A DNA stretch of 64,000 nucleotides from Hawksworthiomyces lignivorus (taxonomy: Eukaryota > Ascomycota > Sordariomycetes > Ophiostomatales > Ophiostomataceae): contig NTMA01000008.1 in the NCBI GenBank assembly GCA_002917075.1, forward strand, positions 1-64,000, in the 5' to 3' direction. This document shows positions 33,068 to 46,883 of the stretch, in pieces. A model generated the notes under the pieces. That model worked only from the letters and a program-made list of their open reading frames with translations, had not been told where the DNA came from and did no database searches. Position numbers and translations under genes: made by a program. Position 1 is the first letter of the stretch. Every line of letters starts with the position of its first letter.

Positions 33068-36000
33068 ATGCGGCGAGCTACCTTTTCCTCCATGTCTAAT
33101 ACTGCCGGGGTGCAGGATGACAATCCTGGTCGTAATTTTGGGTCAGGGTGCAAAACTGGACCTAGACCTGACGTTGGAACCAAGGCTCTTTCTTCACCTC
33201 CTCTTCTTTCTGCTGTTGGTCGTGGTTTTTCTTCTCCTTGTTCTCCTTGTTCTCTTTTTCCTTCCTCTTCTCTTTCTTCTGCTTCTGCTTCTGCTCCACA
33301 AACCACCTTCGGGTCGTCCATTTTGTCTTCCGGATCTGCTGCGAGAAGAACAGCCGGTCCTCTTCTTCCTATTCATGTCGTGGACGACGAAAAGCAGGAG
33401 CAGTCGTTGCTACTAGGCTGTGCCTCTTTGTTCTCCTCTTCAACATCTCCCTCTACATCACCGATCCCGAGGTCTTGTGTTTCTTGTGTTTCTTCCCCTG
33501 CCTCGTCTTCGCCCACGCCGTCTTGCCTCGCCTCGACTTCACACAGCCCTGGTGGTCTGGCAGTGACCTTCTTGCACTCTAGGTCTCCATCGTCCACATC
33601 GGCATCGAGTCTCGCATCACCAGCGACGACCACTACGACCTGGCCGGAACAAACCAGTCAGAGCAGCAGCAGCAGCAGCAGCAACAACAACACTTGTACA
33701 GGCACTTTTGAAGAAACCAGCTGGTTAACAAAGCAGCACTCAGGATTCTTCTCCTGCCATCGTCGCAGCCGATCAGCCTCAACACAACTGAGGGCCATGC
33801 GTCCTAACGAGACGTGCAACAGCATGACCACAGCGACGACGCTGATATCGCTGTCCGCCAACGACAGCCACCTCCGTGCCAGCTTTGAAACAGAAACCGA
33901 TCTTAACACCGCGCCGGGAGCGCTCTGCAACCAGACGAGACCGGCCTCGGCCAGGAGTGCACGGAGCGCGCATACGAGGTCGCCGAGCCCCTTGGTCAAC
34001 CCATTTGCACGGAGTACTTGGCGGCACCCGCGCAGCGAAAGCCAATCGACGGCAGATATGGCCGGCGGCGTCCGCGCCAGGACGAGCAACGGGCACCGGA
34101 GCAGCCTCAGCACTAATGCAAGCCGTGCCTCGCAGTCGTCTGGCGCTCCCCCTCCGCTTACTCGTGAGGAATTCGAGGCTCTGCCCGTTGCAATCCAACG
34201 CAAGGTACGTGATCTCCCAAAGAAGAACCAGAGTGGACCTTAGGCAGCGAGAAAGAGTGGCAAAATAGCAAAAAGAAAACAGAAGAAAAGGCGAAAACGG
34301 GGGAATTCAACAAAAGAAAAGCCATCCGTTCCCAATTTCCCGAATAATTTGATGCATCATTTTCGCGCTGGCACACTGGCACCCACACTACCCCTGTGGA
34401 ATCCGCTTGCTATTGGCTCGTCGGGGATCCATATCCTCATTGCCCCCAAGCCTTTCATCACATCCTCCTCCCCTGCTACACCTCTTAGGTGAGCGGCAAC
34501 GGAAAACAGCCAGCTGTCACTGGCTGGTCTCCAGCGCTTTACGACCCAATAAGGCCAGCAGCTTGGAATTGCTTCCTTCTTGTTACCTTTTTGGGCTGCT
34601 TGCCGGCACATGAGTCCACGCTGCCAACTCCACAAAAACAGGAAGCAGGCGTCGTTTTGGCATGTTACGGCGCATAACACGCGTCCAACAAATTTTCTCT
34701 AAACCAACGAGGACAGCAGCCTAGACTTGACAATCAAAACAAGCGGCCGGTTTCTGGCAAGTGCATGAACATCTCCGACTAGCAATATCAAGCGAATGCA
34801 AGCCGAGAGCAGCGTGCGATCAACGACCAAGACGATTGCTTGACTTGGTTATTTACGATCCACTGTGTTTGGCGATCGAAGAGCGCTCTCTGTCGAGTTT
34901 GATTTGACCAACCCAGTTGACGAGCAAAATTTGCTTCCATCCACCACTCAACACACCTTCGCTAGTCGTGCTCGTCCACTTCTGCGTAGAGGTCGTCCTC
35001 TTTTTCAACGCAAAGTTGCGGCCGGTAGCCTCCCTATTCTCTTAAGAAACAGCAACATTTCATCTCGCAGGCATTCCCGCCAAATGTCGAAAAATAGCGA
35101 GAGAGGCCCGCATCTGGAAATCTTGCAAAGTCCCCTCTACCCTGATGACGATCATATTGTACCATCAGAACTGTATTTGGTTTTGTGGTGGTGTGTCACT
35201 TTACCCTGCCATTCCCACCCTCCAATCCTTTAAACCTGTATAGCCTGGGCTGTCTGTTAGTCGGTGGCTTTGCTTGCTCTGGTTAGGCACAGCTGCGCTT
35301 GGGGACTCGCTCATGCAAGGTCCCCACGCAGGCCCCCAAGTTTTTTAGGGGCGCTTTAGAGTGCCCTTAGACCAGCTTAGAGCTGCATGCCAACTCCGCC
35401 TAGATGACAGTTCAGAACTACCCCATGCAACGCTCCTGTCATGCTTTGTTCGCTCTCCTGTCTCTTGCTTCCCCTTTCACATCCACTTTTTTTTTTGGAT
35501 ACTGCCATTTTTCTTTGATGCCCCTTTCTCCTACTTCTCACTCCATATCAGCATCAATTATAGGCATTCCAACGGCTCAAGGCCTCCTTGGTCCATTTTT
35601 GTCGAGTCTCGTACCCTCTCTAGTCAATGCCCGTTCCTGCATGACAGGGAAAAAGGCAAGACACGATGCGAGTGCTCACTCAATCTGAGACTTGGCGAGC
35701 GTTGTTTCTCTCGGCCTTTCGCTAATACCCAAGACTCCCATCCACTTCCCCTCAAGAAACCCTCTGCAAATCCTGTCCATAGACACCAAAATACGCGCAT
35801 TCTTCTCAGCCTTTCCTATTTCCCGCCTGACCAACAGCATCGCACCGCTACCTCGTCCACAGTACCTTATCTCCCTTCCACCTATAAGCCCTTCCCCTCG
35901 CTGTAGTTCCCTTTCTGCTCCGGCAGTCTCCACTTATACGGCAGCAGAGGACAGGGCTTCTCCCATTTTGTTTTTGTATATTTCTTTTCTTTTTCCTGGC

Positions 36001-37730
36001 AACCTTTGTTTTCTTGTCTTTCTTCTTCTGTCTCGCCGTGCCGGTCATTCACACAGGAAAACAAAGAAGCAAATCATAAGAGCTGCCAACTAAGTTTACC
36101 AAATTCTCAACAGTATTTCTCAACTCTTGAACGCCTGCGCTTCGCCCAGGGCTCAAGCCAAGTTGACGGCATATACCAACATTACGACGCAATCTCGGCA
36201 CAGAATTTCCAGCGACGTAGATCACGACAGGACAGGATAGTGTCTGATAACATCACTGGCCGCCTCAAGAGACGATCCCTGCGAGAGTCGCCTGTTGCTT
36301 CCACGGCCGAGTCTCTCTTCTATGCCAACCTTCCCGAAAAGCTTAAGAAGCGGGAATTTACTCGTGAGCAGCAGGTGTTGCTTGCTGGACATCTTCGAAC
36401 CAGTGTCATTCTTGACGCGGCCGACGAAGCCGTTTATAAGATAAGCCGCCGTGCGAGCGCACAGCCTGTTGCCGCCCCAGAAATCACAATAAACACTCCA
36501 ACCTCCTCTACTTTCCGGCCCAGCATGGAAACTGTGCACAGCGATTACCGCCATCCTCACCGGGATCCACTTGGCCTCCCGCACACGTCAAAAGCAGACA
36601 GCGGCGTGCCCGAGTCTTTCTATGACAGCTTTCGCTGGCTAGACGAGGAAGACGACCTTGACTTGCGACTATTCCTCGATGACTACCATTCTAATCTGCG
36701 TGAATCACTACCAACGCCAACGAAGGAACGTCGTCCTTCATTCCGCCGCCATCTTTCCATCTCTAAAATACCCTTCAGTCGACCAGCTGGAACTACCATG
36801 AGCCGGCCGGCCACTAAAGACGCTGCTCCCGCGCCAATGTCTCCAGGCGTATCCACCACGCCGTTTCCCGTTCTACCCTCCACTGCCCATTCTAATGCTC
36901 CGGCTGCTTTCCCCCATACCCGGCGAAAGTCTCGCACAATGTCCTTGATCACACCGAAGCACGCTGCGCACGAATCTTTCTCAACCATCGACCCTGGAGC
37001 CGCTCACTACCAAGACCCAGAGGCCCGTCTGAAGCTGCGTGTATATCTCGCTTCTCCCCAGAAATTCGACGAGGCCATCGAGTTCGGGTTTCCGTTGACA
37101 GAAGTCCTTACATCTCCATTAGCAGGATCTTCCACCGCAGCAGCTCCTCCCACTCTCCCTCTCCCTGTGAAACGACGTGCAGACACGAGACAATATGCAT
37201 CAGACGGCTCAGATACCCTGAGAACTTTCCTAGATGACGACGAAGACGAGAAACTGGACAGCGATCAGGCATCTGTCCCCGACCCAGAGTCTCCCAAGAC
37301 GCCAAACTTAATCGACGGCACCCACCACGGAGCGAAACCATCTGCATTTCGCCCGTACCGGATCTCGACGGACCCGGTTCCTGGACACCGGGCCTCAGAA
37401 AGCTACGCACAAGCACCTGTATCGTCGCGCGAAATGACGCTGCGGATGACATTGACACGGCTTGACCTGCGGGCGGGCGAAGATCAGATATATGGTTGGC
37501 AGCAGCAGCAGCAACCTCATCATCAGCACCAATTGTCTTTCAGTGGTCGTAAATCGCAGTCACCGCCTAGAGATGATCTGATGGGTTCCAGCCCCGTGAC
37601 TTTTATTGGCAGTGGAAGCCGGCCCAAGGAGAGCATTGAGAATGTATTCGCAGGCATCGACCATTGGGAGTCCGATATGCAAGAGAAGGGCGTCATGAAG
37701 AGGTTCTGGAACCGGGTGCGACGATCGTGA
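33068..37730 (+). CDS. Large Ser/Thr-rich protein split by a 1.9 kb intron
   Basis: The predicted protein has 917 residues from exons 33068-34204 and 36114-37730. The first exon is Ser/Thr/Pro-rich and ends in LTREEFEALPVAIQRK; the second begins YFSTLERLRFAQGSSQVDG, so one conserved-looking segment is rebuilt across the junction in phase 0. The donor is GTACGT and the acceptor TTCTCAACAG, with CCAACTAAG upstream as a possible branch region. The second exon includes a charged helical stretch LPEKLKKREFTREQQVLLAGHLR near its start, then Ser/Pro-rich and acidic low complexity, a Gln/His run, and a basic C terminus MKRFWNRVRRS. I recall similar fungal proteins only as uncharacterised. The start is the first ATG in the frame; an in-frame ATG at 33092 is an alternative. 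A shorter form starting inside the intron at about 36006 is conceivable. Confidence 0.65.
33658..33691 (+). repeat. AGC/AAC trinucleotide run inside the coding exon
   Basis: Consecutive AGC and AAC codons encode a Ser run followed by Asn residues in the Ser-rich N-terminal half of the protein. Such runs are prone to length change between strains. Confidence 0.8.
34205..36113 (+). other. Unusually long intron with promoter-like sequence
   Basis: The 1,909-base intron is far longer than any other here. Its 3' third (about 35440-36060) is strongly pyrimidine-rich, like the leaders before other start codons in this window. A 7-bp-stem inverted repeat TGGGGAC/GTCCCCA lies at 35300-35326. An ATG at about 36006 opens a frame continuous with the second exon. 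No convincing nested gene was found. Confidence 0.6.
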
Positions 37731-40700
37731 TCGCTGCCATCTTCTGCGGCATTTTTCTTGCTCTTCTATGGTGGGACGTCTTCCTTTTAACGACATTTTA
37801 TATTTTATTTACTTTGTCCTTAGCCAGCGATGCATTTGTTGTTATTTGTGTCCCTTTCTTTATTACCCACATACCTCTGGTCTCTTGTCTGCTATTATTC
37901 GTTTGATCTATATGACCTTCTTTTCTCTGCACAAATGTTTTACGACATACGCTTTAGCGATGTTGAACCAGATTGCCTTTGCATCAATACCCACTCTGAA
38001 TATACCTTTCCATTTTCTATTTTATACTTTGATTATGAATATTAATATACATTGGAATACATATTATGTTCCTCAAACCGTCGAGTCTGTCTCAAACATG
38101 CACTTCTGGCTTTTTTTTGTTTGTGAGCGCCATTGTTCAGTCTCTCCTCCCTCGTCTTTGCAATTCAAAGACCTACTCTCTGCGAGGTTCCTTAATATCA
38201 CTTAAGTGAAGATGGAAAGCGGGCAACTGGGCAAGAGGATATATCATATTGGAAGCAAATATAGAGGCAGCCATTGCATGTCGTTTGTCGCTAGGGTGCG
38301 TTTCGAAACAAGGAGTCAACTGGGTATCTTGCGGGTATTGGATATTGAGGATTGAGAGAGGGTTACAAAGCATCATCGTCAACTATAAGCTGTGCATACA
38401 AAGCAACACTACCTGGGCTGAGGAGCTTTGGCCTCCAATTAGCATGTTTTGTTGTTGAGCAAGCATTGTCGAAAGTCAGCCTCTGCAAGGGTTCTTTTTT
38501 GGAATTTTGCTGTATAATAATACGGCTTTTCAACATATCTGTAGGTCGTAAACTAACACGGACCAGACGAGTTATACAACGACCCTGGTCGCAACTATAC
38601 GTGTAGTTTGTTTTTGGTTTGGCGGATTCTCAGGGACTGGACCTGGAACTACCCCGTCCATGAGAGAAAGCGACTTAGTGGCCGATCCCCTTGCTTTGCA
38701 CCTCAAAAATGTGAACCCCTGTCCAGTCGCATTTCTTGCTGTCAATGCGGAGAGGAGACCCGGAGCAGAGACAGCATTATCGTTTTCATACTCTCCTTTT
38801 TTATCGTCCGTGTATGCTTCTCCACTTTGCCCTTTCCCACTTTTGTATTGTATACGGAGTATGCTTTGCTTAATGTTCGTCGTGGCTGTCTTTCATAGGG
38901 ATTTACACGGCCAAATAGCATTCTCGCCGAGAAGAGAAGAGCATGCAGAGAGGAAGAAGTATAACCCACAACATACGTCGCATAACGAATGTTTAAGGAC
39001 ACAGAGCCGGAGTCCTCGTAGTACTGTTGCAACTTCTGCTAAAACACAACCCAGGTCCATTTTGACGTTGGTGCTTCTTCTGAAAACAGACTAAAAGCTG
39101 CAATGGAACTATTGCCACAAATAATCAGAGTTGGGGGATTTTTTTTTTTGGCCCCTGCGTTGAAAGCCACCTTCATGGCGTATGCAGCTGCAAGGTTATC
39201 CACGCACGATGCATATACTTCAACACAACAGGCATACAGAAACGAGAGAGACCACACTAGCGTATGCTTCGTTTCTCTAAACACAGACGCACTTGCAGAT
39301 ATTTCTTTTGTATAGGAAACGGTTTTATCTCCTTCTACTACCCTCCTGGCCAAGGAGCAAATGAAAAACCGAAATGATATGCACTTCTGTGATCTCAAGG
39401 TAAAAGGGGCAGAGGGAAACAAAAGATTTCGGATCATCTGGGGCGAGAAGCCGAATGTGGCATGAGAATGGCAGCCCAATACGTACATTATATTGTGTCT
39501 CTCTACTTTCAGCCTATACTCGAGCTAGCCACAACAAGCTTCACGCACCACTCTAAACCCACATCACTCACACCAACTGTATGTAGTTGTCTTTTCGGAT
39601 GGTTGGCGAAAGAAACAAGTGGGCCTGCAAGTGCCCCTCTGCGCGGCCCTTCCCAGGGAAACGGGTCGCCCTTTTCCACGTTCCGCCGGTTCCTGACCGC
39701 CATCGTACGAAAGCATGTATTCGTACAATGCCCCTGACTATTGAATAAGAAAACCGGATAGCCCACACCTCTTTGGAGTCTTAATTTTCATTGCAGGAAA
39801 AAAAAGTTTTCATAATTCACCTTCCGTGCCTGGGCGTGCGTGCGTGCGCTCTTGAAGTGTTTCCCTTTTCATGTATAGTTCAGACGAAACATTGGGAGAC
39901 GACAGGGACTAAGTAGACCGGCGACAGCTTGGCGCTCTCTTCTGGCCGAGGTCCTTGGTTTCTAAACAACACAGTTGGGCATAGCTCTAGGTGTTTAGCG
40001 TACGGCGTCTGTACGTACACGGAGAGCTTTCTTGTTTGTTTGTGTCTGCGTATGTAACAGATTCAGATCGTCGATGCATCTCGGCGGACGCGAAGACAAC
40101 TGCTGAGACACGGGCAAAATCCGAGATGAGAGACTGGCTGTTATGAATTTCGAAAGACTCCCTTGCAGATGCATGCAATAGTTCGACTCTCTCTGTCTTT
40201 CTCTCCCCTATTGCCCTTTTCGGCATCGTTCTTATTATTTCCTCTTTAGGAGCTTGATATCTAAAGAGAAAAGAAAAAAAAAGAAAAAAGAAGGCTTACA
40301 AGTATGCGAATGCCGGAAAAAGCGCACCCCGCAAGTGAAATTCGATGAGACAGCTGTTCCACGCTCAGACCAAGAAGACTGCCCACATCGAGTTAAAAAC
40401 AAGAAGCAAGATGCCAAAAGAAACCGTCCCCATCACTATTATGCTATTCGCCGGATAGGCCGGCACGGAAATGGAGGACCAAGAAAATGAAAAACCTGGT
40501 TTCCAAGTCGCCGATCTGGTCTTATAAATGATATGAAAGTTGGAAAGTAGACAGTCCAGAACGAAGGCGACTTCCTAGCGAGCCCCTAAATAGTAAAGTA
40601 TTCGTTGCCGGCCTGGACACGCACCCTCTGCCTCATTCTTTTTTTTTTTTTTAACTTCGTGTCTAACCTGCTATGTTCAAGCAATGGCATATACACAGCA

Positions 40701-40968
40701 AGGCGAAACCTCACCTTCAGGGTTGTGCTTCAGGATATCGTATACATCGCTGTGCAGAATTTATTTGCAGTGATAAGAAGACAAGTCTGAACAAAAAAAA
40801 ATGTAGAAAAAGATACAAAACATAAAAGAGAGGGAGATTTCCCATGTCCACATCGCCGTGCCTAAAAAAAAGATCCCTGTACATATTTGTTCTTTTTCCG
40901 CCTCTATATAAAAAAAAAATTACTAGAATGCTCTTGTCTCCAAACAAGAGAATACCATCTTTCCAGGT
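37731..40968. other. Convergent gene-free region, 3.2 kb
   Basis: No gene was recognised between the 3' ends of the Ser-rich protein gene and VPS10. Several ORFs of 70-150 codons occur on both strands without family or splice support; the most protein-like lies at 39462-39737 (+) in a GC-richer patch. The motif TACGGAGTAT occurs at 38853. Confidence 0.5.
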
Positions 40969-43900
40969 CTAAACTTCCTCGTCGCTGTCCTCGCCCAGCA
41001 GTTCACCTTCATCGTCGTCCACGATGGCGTAGTCGCCCCGCCCGCGGGCAAAGCTGTCCCGGGTGGTAAACCGCCGCGTGCCGCCCAGGCCAAGGCCCAG
41101 CCGACTCCATGCCCCGCGGGGCCCGCCGCCTCCGCTCCCACCCAGACCAACCCCGGTCCAGCGTTCGACAGCTCCCGCGGCAGTCCGCCACAGCGCCGTC
41201 ACAAGAAGCGGCAGCGTGCCGATCACGGCTACAACAGCTGCCACGCCCATCACTGGGTACTTGATATAGGGCGCATCGCTGTCCATGGTGAAGGACGACG
41301 AGCCGCCTTCGCCCAGGCGAATGGCGCCGAACTTGCCGCTCCAGTTGCGGTAGACGTACCAACCGACGGCGGCAGCGATGCCGATAGGAATGACCACGGC
41401 GAAGAAGATGACGACGCCGCTCGGTCCCGAGTGCTTGCGCTCAAACTCATCCTCGTGGTTTTTGCATGCCTGCGGCTTCGACAGCTTGTCGAATTCGTCA
41501 CCACCCTCGCATGTTGTCAGCGGAATGCGGCGGAAACCCGTCGGTGGGTAGTAGTCGACAGCGTCTGGATGGTCAGAACACCACTGGTCCTTAGAGAGAG
41601 GCTCCAATCCTGGTACAAGCGAGCACTGGCCGTGGTTGTCAAGCTCGAAATTGTAGTCACTATTGTAGGGCTGGTTAGCAGGCGAAAACAGACACGTAGG
41701 CTAGGTAAATAAAAGAACAAAAAAAGAACAAAAAAGCAACTCTCGCAGAGGGATGTGCTCACCATTCGTAGTCCCGCCGGCTGCAGGTGCAGTTCTGAAT
41801 GTTATACAGGTGGTGGATCTTGTACCCGTTGTAGCACGTGCGGTCCGTCTTCTTGCGCAGATACTGCGAGACGTGTCCGAACAGGCACTGCATGGCCTGC
41901 ATGAGGGGATGCTTAGGTGACCACAGATAATAATCGGAATTGGCGGCGTCCTTGTCGTCGTACACGCAAGACCGGTCGGTCAGGCCGGAGAAGTCCAAGT
42001 TGATCGTAAATACGTGCTCAGATCCAGCCCTCCGGCACCACAGCAAGAAGTTGCGCGACGCACCGGACCGCAGGGTAGTCAGGTCCAACACTTCGACGTC
42101 TTCGTCATAGAACTGGTGATCCTGCCACGTCACGCCCTCATCTATCGTGTAAGATACAGTGCGCGTTTTGGCATGGCGCGGCACCATCACCACAATCGAG
42201 CCTTGGTCGCCAAACTGCCACAACCAGGAGCCCTTCTTGACATTGCGCCATGTGATGCCAGCATCCGTGGTCATAAACGTGTCGGCCGACTTTACGTCTC
42301 CGAGAATCTCTCCCACGTTGCCGATGCCAAACATGAGGCCGACAGCGCCCGACGACGAGTACGTCCGTCGGCGGTCTTCGCGCTCCGTGAAGCCGTGGAG
42401 GTGAAGGGCACACTTCGGGTCACCGCCATCGCTAGCGCCGCGGCTCGGCTTGCAGCCATAGTCTTTGCCATCCACATCCTTGGAAGGGGGGGGGAGGAAT
42501 GCCCACTCGGCTCCGTCGTTGTGGCTGATCTGGGTCTGCAGCTTCTTGGTCTTGGACAAATCGGCGCCTTGGCGATTGGCAACAACATTGACGAGCATGA
42601 CGCCCTCTAGACCGAGGACCTTTTCAAAATCAACAAAGAACCGATTGTCACAGTTGACCCCAGAAATGCTCATGACGTATGACGTGCCGTTGGAATTGCT
42701 CTTGATGATCGTTCCATACTGCTTGCCCTTCTCAGTTTCCGTCACCACAAACAGATTGACGGCGTGTGTCGAGCTGTCCAGCACGGTGTATGCATGCTGT
42801 TTCGGTACTTCAAAGTTGGGGGGGAAGTGAGCTTCGGCGTACGTCTCGCCATCCAAGCTTGCGAGCGCCCGCAGGGTCTCCTTCTCGCGGTTCTCGGCTG
42901 CCACGACGATAAACTCGGCCATAGTGGCAAAACCTGTGACGTCTTCGTCGTGGACAGTCTTTTTGTCTTCGAACCAGTCGTCGCTAGACACCAGCTGCAT
43001 GGGATTCTTTCCGTCGCTGGCATCCTCACGCGTGTACGCAAGGCACAGCACCTCCTCCAGCTTGCGGTTCTTGTAGGCACTCGAGCCGACAAAGGCACAG
43101 CGGTTGACGTTCCGTAGCAGCGTGTTCCAGTTGTCGCCGCGGTCTTTAGAGTAGGACGCCTCGATGTAGCACTCGCCTGTGCGCTCACACTTCTTTCCCA
43201 CCCAGATAAGCCAGTCTTTCTTATCAGGGTGGAAAATTAGCGGCTCCTGGTCACCAGTAAGGTCCGCCGGATACGGCGCATCAAATTCATGCCAGTGCTG
43301 GCCGTGGTCGACGGTGTAGATGACACGCTCTTTGTGCGTCACAAAGAAGACGGCTTCCTTAAAATAATCGTGCGGAAAGATGCCCCATATGTCCACATTG
43401 GTGAATACGTCGGGCCGCGTCCACGTCTTTCCGTGGTCGTTTGTCAAGAAGATGGGCCCTCCCTTGGACACTTGGATCGGCCGCATGACAATCACCTCGT
43501 CGTTTGCGGAGCTCGAGTCGCCTCGTTCCAGGTAATGCTTCTCAAAGGCGTCATATCCGTCCAGCTTGAAGTCGACAAGGGTATTTTCGATCTTGCCAGA
43601 TGCTGGCAGGGTCGGCGGGGCTGTCGATTCGGAGCACTTGCGGTCGACAGGGTCGTCCTTTTGCTCGCCACCGGTCCGCTTGCACGTGTTGCCGGGAATC
43701 AGGCGCCATCCAGATGAGCCTTTGAAGATGTCGTCTGGCTTTGCGTCTTTTCCGCATGCGCCCTCCGGCAGCACAATAGGGCCGACCTGCACGCACTCGC
43801 CTTTGTCATCGCGCCGGAAATTGTAGTCGCACTCAAAGTCCTGGTCGGTACAGTCGCAGTCGGTCGTCTGGACCACGGGATCTTTGAATTCCTGCTTGAG

Positions 43901-45673
43901 AAAACACTCGGCGTTCTTCTTGCGGCGGTTGTACTTCTGCTTGTGGCCCATCAGACACGTAGGCTCGCCCTTGTCGTCGACGCGAGCCCACCAGTCTTCC
44001 ATGTCGCTGGACTTGCACGTGGCCTCGTGGAGGCCTTCAAAGTCAATGGCGATGATGTGCCAGCGATCGTCGGACTCTCCGACGAGGAGGAACTTGAGGC
44101 TGGTCGAGTCCTGCGTCGTCGTCAGGCTGTATGGCCGCATTTTGAGGCCTTCGGGAAGCTTGACGATGCGCCAGGTCTGGCCGTGGTCGAGAGAGTACGT
44201 GAGCTCGTCGACGTCAGGGATGTCGTGCACAGCGAGGAGAATGGAGCCCTGGTCACCAAATTCATACTTGTGCGGGCCCTTGGGGCCCTCGATCCACGTA
44301 ACGCCGGCGTCGTCCGAGATGTACAGGTTGCCGTCCCTGTACCTGCCGAGCGAGTCGCCCGTGTTGCCGATCGCCATGATCAGACCGGGGGCGGGGCTGG
44401 AGTAGATACGACCAACATTGCTGGCATCGGTGACAGAGTGTAGGTGCAGGCGGTCATCCTTGCCGACCGTGATGGGCGCAAAGGTGTGCCCATCGTCAAA
44501 CGTGATCTCGGTGACAATCTTCTTCGTGGCGCGCCTGTCGTGGACCTCCTCGCCGTTTTCGACATGGTTCACGAGGAAGATTCCCTGGATGCCCGAGATT
44601 TTCTCAAAGTCGACGTTGCCCCGGACGTTGCGGTTGGTGTAGTCCATATTCTGGGTGAAAAAGGTGCCATTGGAGTTGCTGGTGAACAGGACGCCCATCG
44701 GGTCGGACGGGCGTGTATTCATGACGTCGATCTGGATGCTGTAGTTTGTGCTCTCCAACACGGTGTAGGCTTCTTGGTTGAGACGATGGCCGCCAGAGAA
44801 GACGGCGCGGTGCCAGCGCAGCGTGTCGTCGGTCACGAAGAGAGCCATCTCGTCGGTGTTGAGCGACGACGTCGCGGCCATCAGATACTTCTTTACCGTG
44901 GCGATGTTCACAACGCCCTGCACCGGGCGGTCGGTGTCGAGGTAGGGCTCGAACTCCTGGATGACGCCGTCGGATTTTGTGGCGCTGAAGAAGTTGTCCG
45001 AGATGACCAGGTGCTGGTCTTGCTTGAAGGATGAGTGGGGATCCTGGACGATGCAGAGGATGCGGCTGGCGTCGAGGTCGGACTGGCCGGTGGTGAAGAG
45101 CTCAGACGAGCGTGCCCACCAGCAGCCGGCTGTGTTGCCGCGCAGGAACTTGGCCTCGCTCCGGAAGCCGTCAGTGGTGTACATGGCAACTTCGCTAAAG
45201 GTAGCAACATCAAAGTCCATGCCGTTGAAGATGATACGGTCCGAGTCGCCCGCGTGGAAGGAGAGGACGTTGTCGTACTGGAACATGCTCATCTCGACGC
45301 CGGTCATGAACGAGTGCCAGCTCTTGCCGCGGTCTTCGGTGCGATAGTGCACGACGCCCTCCGTCAAGACATAGGCGCGCTGTGAATCAAATTCGTGCAT
45401 GACCAGCTTCGCAGCCTCCTGGGCGGGAATGGCTGTGACCTTGTCCCAGCTCGCGCCGGCATCGGAGGAGCGGTATATGATGCCCTCGACGTAGTCATGG
45501 AAGAGGATGACATCGGAGTCCTCAAAATAGTTGAGATCGGATGGTGCATAGGGGAATGCGCTGATCTGGATATCCGGGCTGTCCTTGGCGAGAGCCGGTG
45601 CCGCTGCCAATGCTGTCCACCACAGCGGCCCGGCCAGCACGGCGGCTGTCCGCAAAGTTTGGCTGACCCTCAT
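40969..45673 (-). CDS. VPS10: Vps10 vacuolar protein sorting receptor (sortilin family)
   Basis: This encodes a 1,533-residue type I receptor that carries soluble hydrolases from the late Golgi to the endosome/vacuole and recycles by retromer. Exons on the minus strand are 45673-41763 and 41659-40969; the 103-base intron splits a Cys codon in ECDYNFEL. A signal peptide spans about residues 1-29. Two tandem VPS10 beta-propeller regions follow, each with repeated Asp-box-like motifs such as SSDAGASWD and TDHGKTW, and each ends in a 10CC cysteine module (CDCTDQDFECDYNF and CTCSRRDYECDYNF). A first membrane helix lies near 1384-1408 and a second hydrophobic segment near 1439-1462. The tail has YAIV at 1514-1517, a possible tyrosine sorting signal, and a very acidic end. 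The length agrees with fungal Vps10. Confidence 0.96.
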
Positions 45674-46883
45674 GGTCGACGTTTAGACGAGGTATGTCAT
45701 AAGGAGGAGGGGAGAGGAGGGGAGGACGGAGCTAGGGTCGTGGCCAGGGTCGAAAAGGGATGAGCGGAGGCGACGATTGCGGAAAAAGAGGAAGAGGCCG
45801 GGGGGGGGTAGGCGAAGAAAGAGAGGGAAAGAGTACCGCAGAGGTCGACCGAGCTATGTAGGAGACAGTTGGAGATTACGATGTCGAGTGGGACTAGAAT
45901 ATCTTTAACAAAAAAAACACGTGGAGAGAATACAAAAATAGAAGGAAGATTTGGTCGAAGCTGACTTGCAAATGAGGTAAGAAGCTAAGGAAACAAAAGA
46001 AAAAGATGAAGAAGTAGATAGGAAATGGAAATGGCGCCGTGCGAATGAGTGCGCGTAGATAGACAAGGGAAAGGATAACGAAAGGTAGAAAGGTGCGAAG
46101 GGAAAAGGAATCTGAAGCAAAGAACACAAAAGCTGGAAAGATGCGAAGCCTGTGAAGACAGCCTACGTGTGCCGTCTCCTCGGAAAGGCGATTGCTGAGT
46201 GGTCGATGAGCAATGCCGAAGCGTCTCAGGCGCGCTGACTTGAGGCAGCTACATAACGCCCTAAGCCGGCCAGTGCGCATTGTAACTCAACTAGCTGCCC
46301 CGTATTAAGCAAGTGTTCCAGGTACACTGTGCTCCATTTACGCTTAGTTATAGCGCATGTAAGACACATTTTGGCGGGTCGTTACGGAGAGTACACATGC
46401 ATCTCTCTGAGGAACTTTCAGCTACGGTGGGGCGTTCCTGATTTGAATGTGGCTGGTGCCTGGAGCCACAGCTGCTGCCTTGGGCGAGCTTACATACACA
46501 GAAGGGTACAATAGGTAATAAGCATGGGGTACATGCCACTCTTAGGCAATTAGCCACCTTCTGCAGGTACCTTGACAATAGCCTGTTTCCGGTGAATGGC
46601 TGCCAATTTGACAGTGTCAGAGTAACTAAGCAAACGATGATCTCGATACGATGATATACGACAAGAAAGCATTAGTGGACGAGGTAAAATTCAGCCTTGC
46701 CACCAAATTTTAAACGCAAGACATCTAGAGAAAAGAAAGTACGCATTACGGAACAAAAATCTGCTCAAGCAAAGCAACCTCTATACTCCATACAAGCCAC
46801 TCTTCCTTCGTGCCTTGGTCCCTACACGTGGTTTCCGTCTCCAGCTTTGATACAAACGATTAGATTTTTGAGCTATGCCCTTC
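45674..46883. other. Upstream region of VPS10
   Basis: This 1.2 kb region lies upstream of VPS10 and downstream of the DUF3176 gene, both on the minus strand. Its first 450 bases are purine-rich on the plus strand, that is pyrimidine-rich on the coding strand, as expected for the leader. A CACGTG lies at 45918-45923 and another near 46826. No gene was recognised. Confidence 0.55.
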
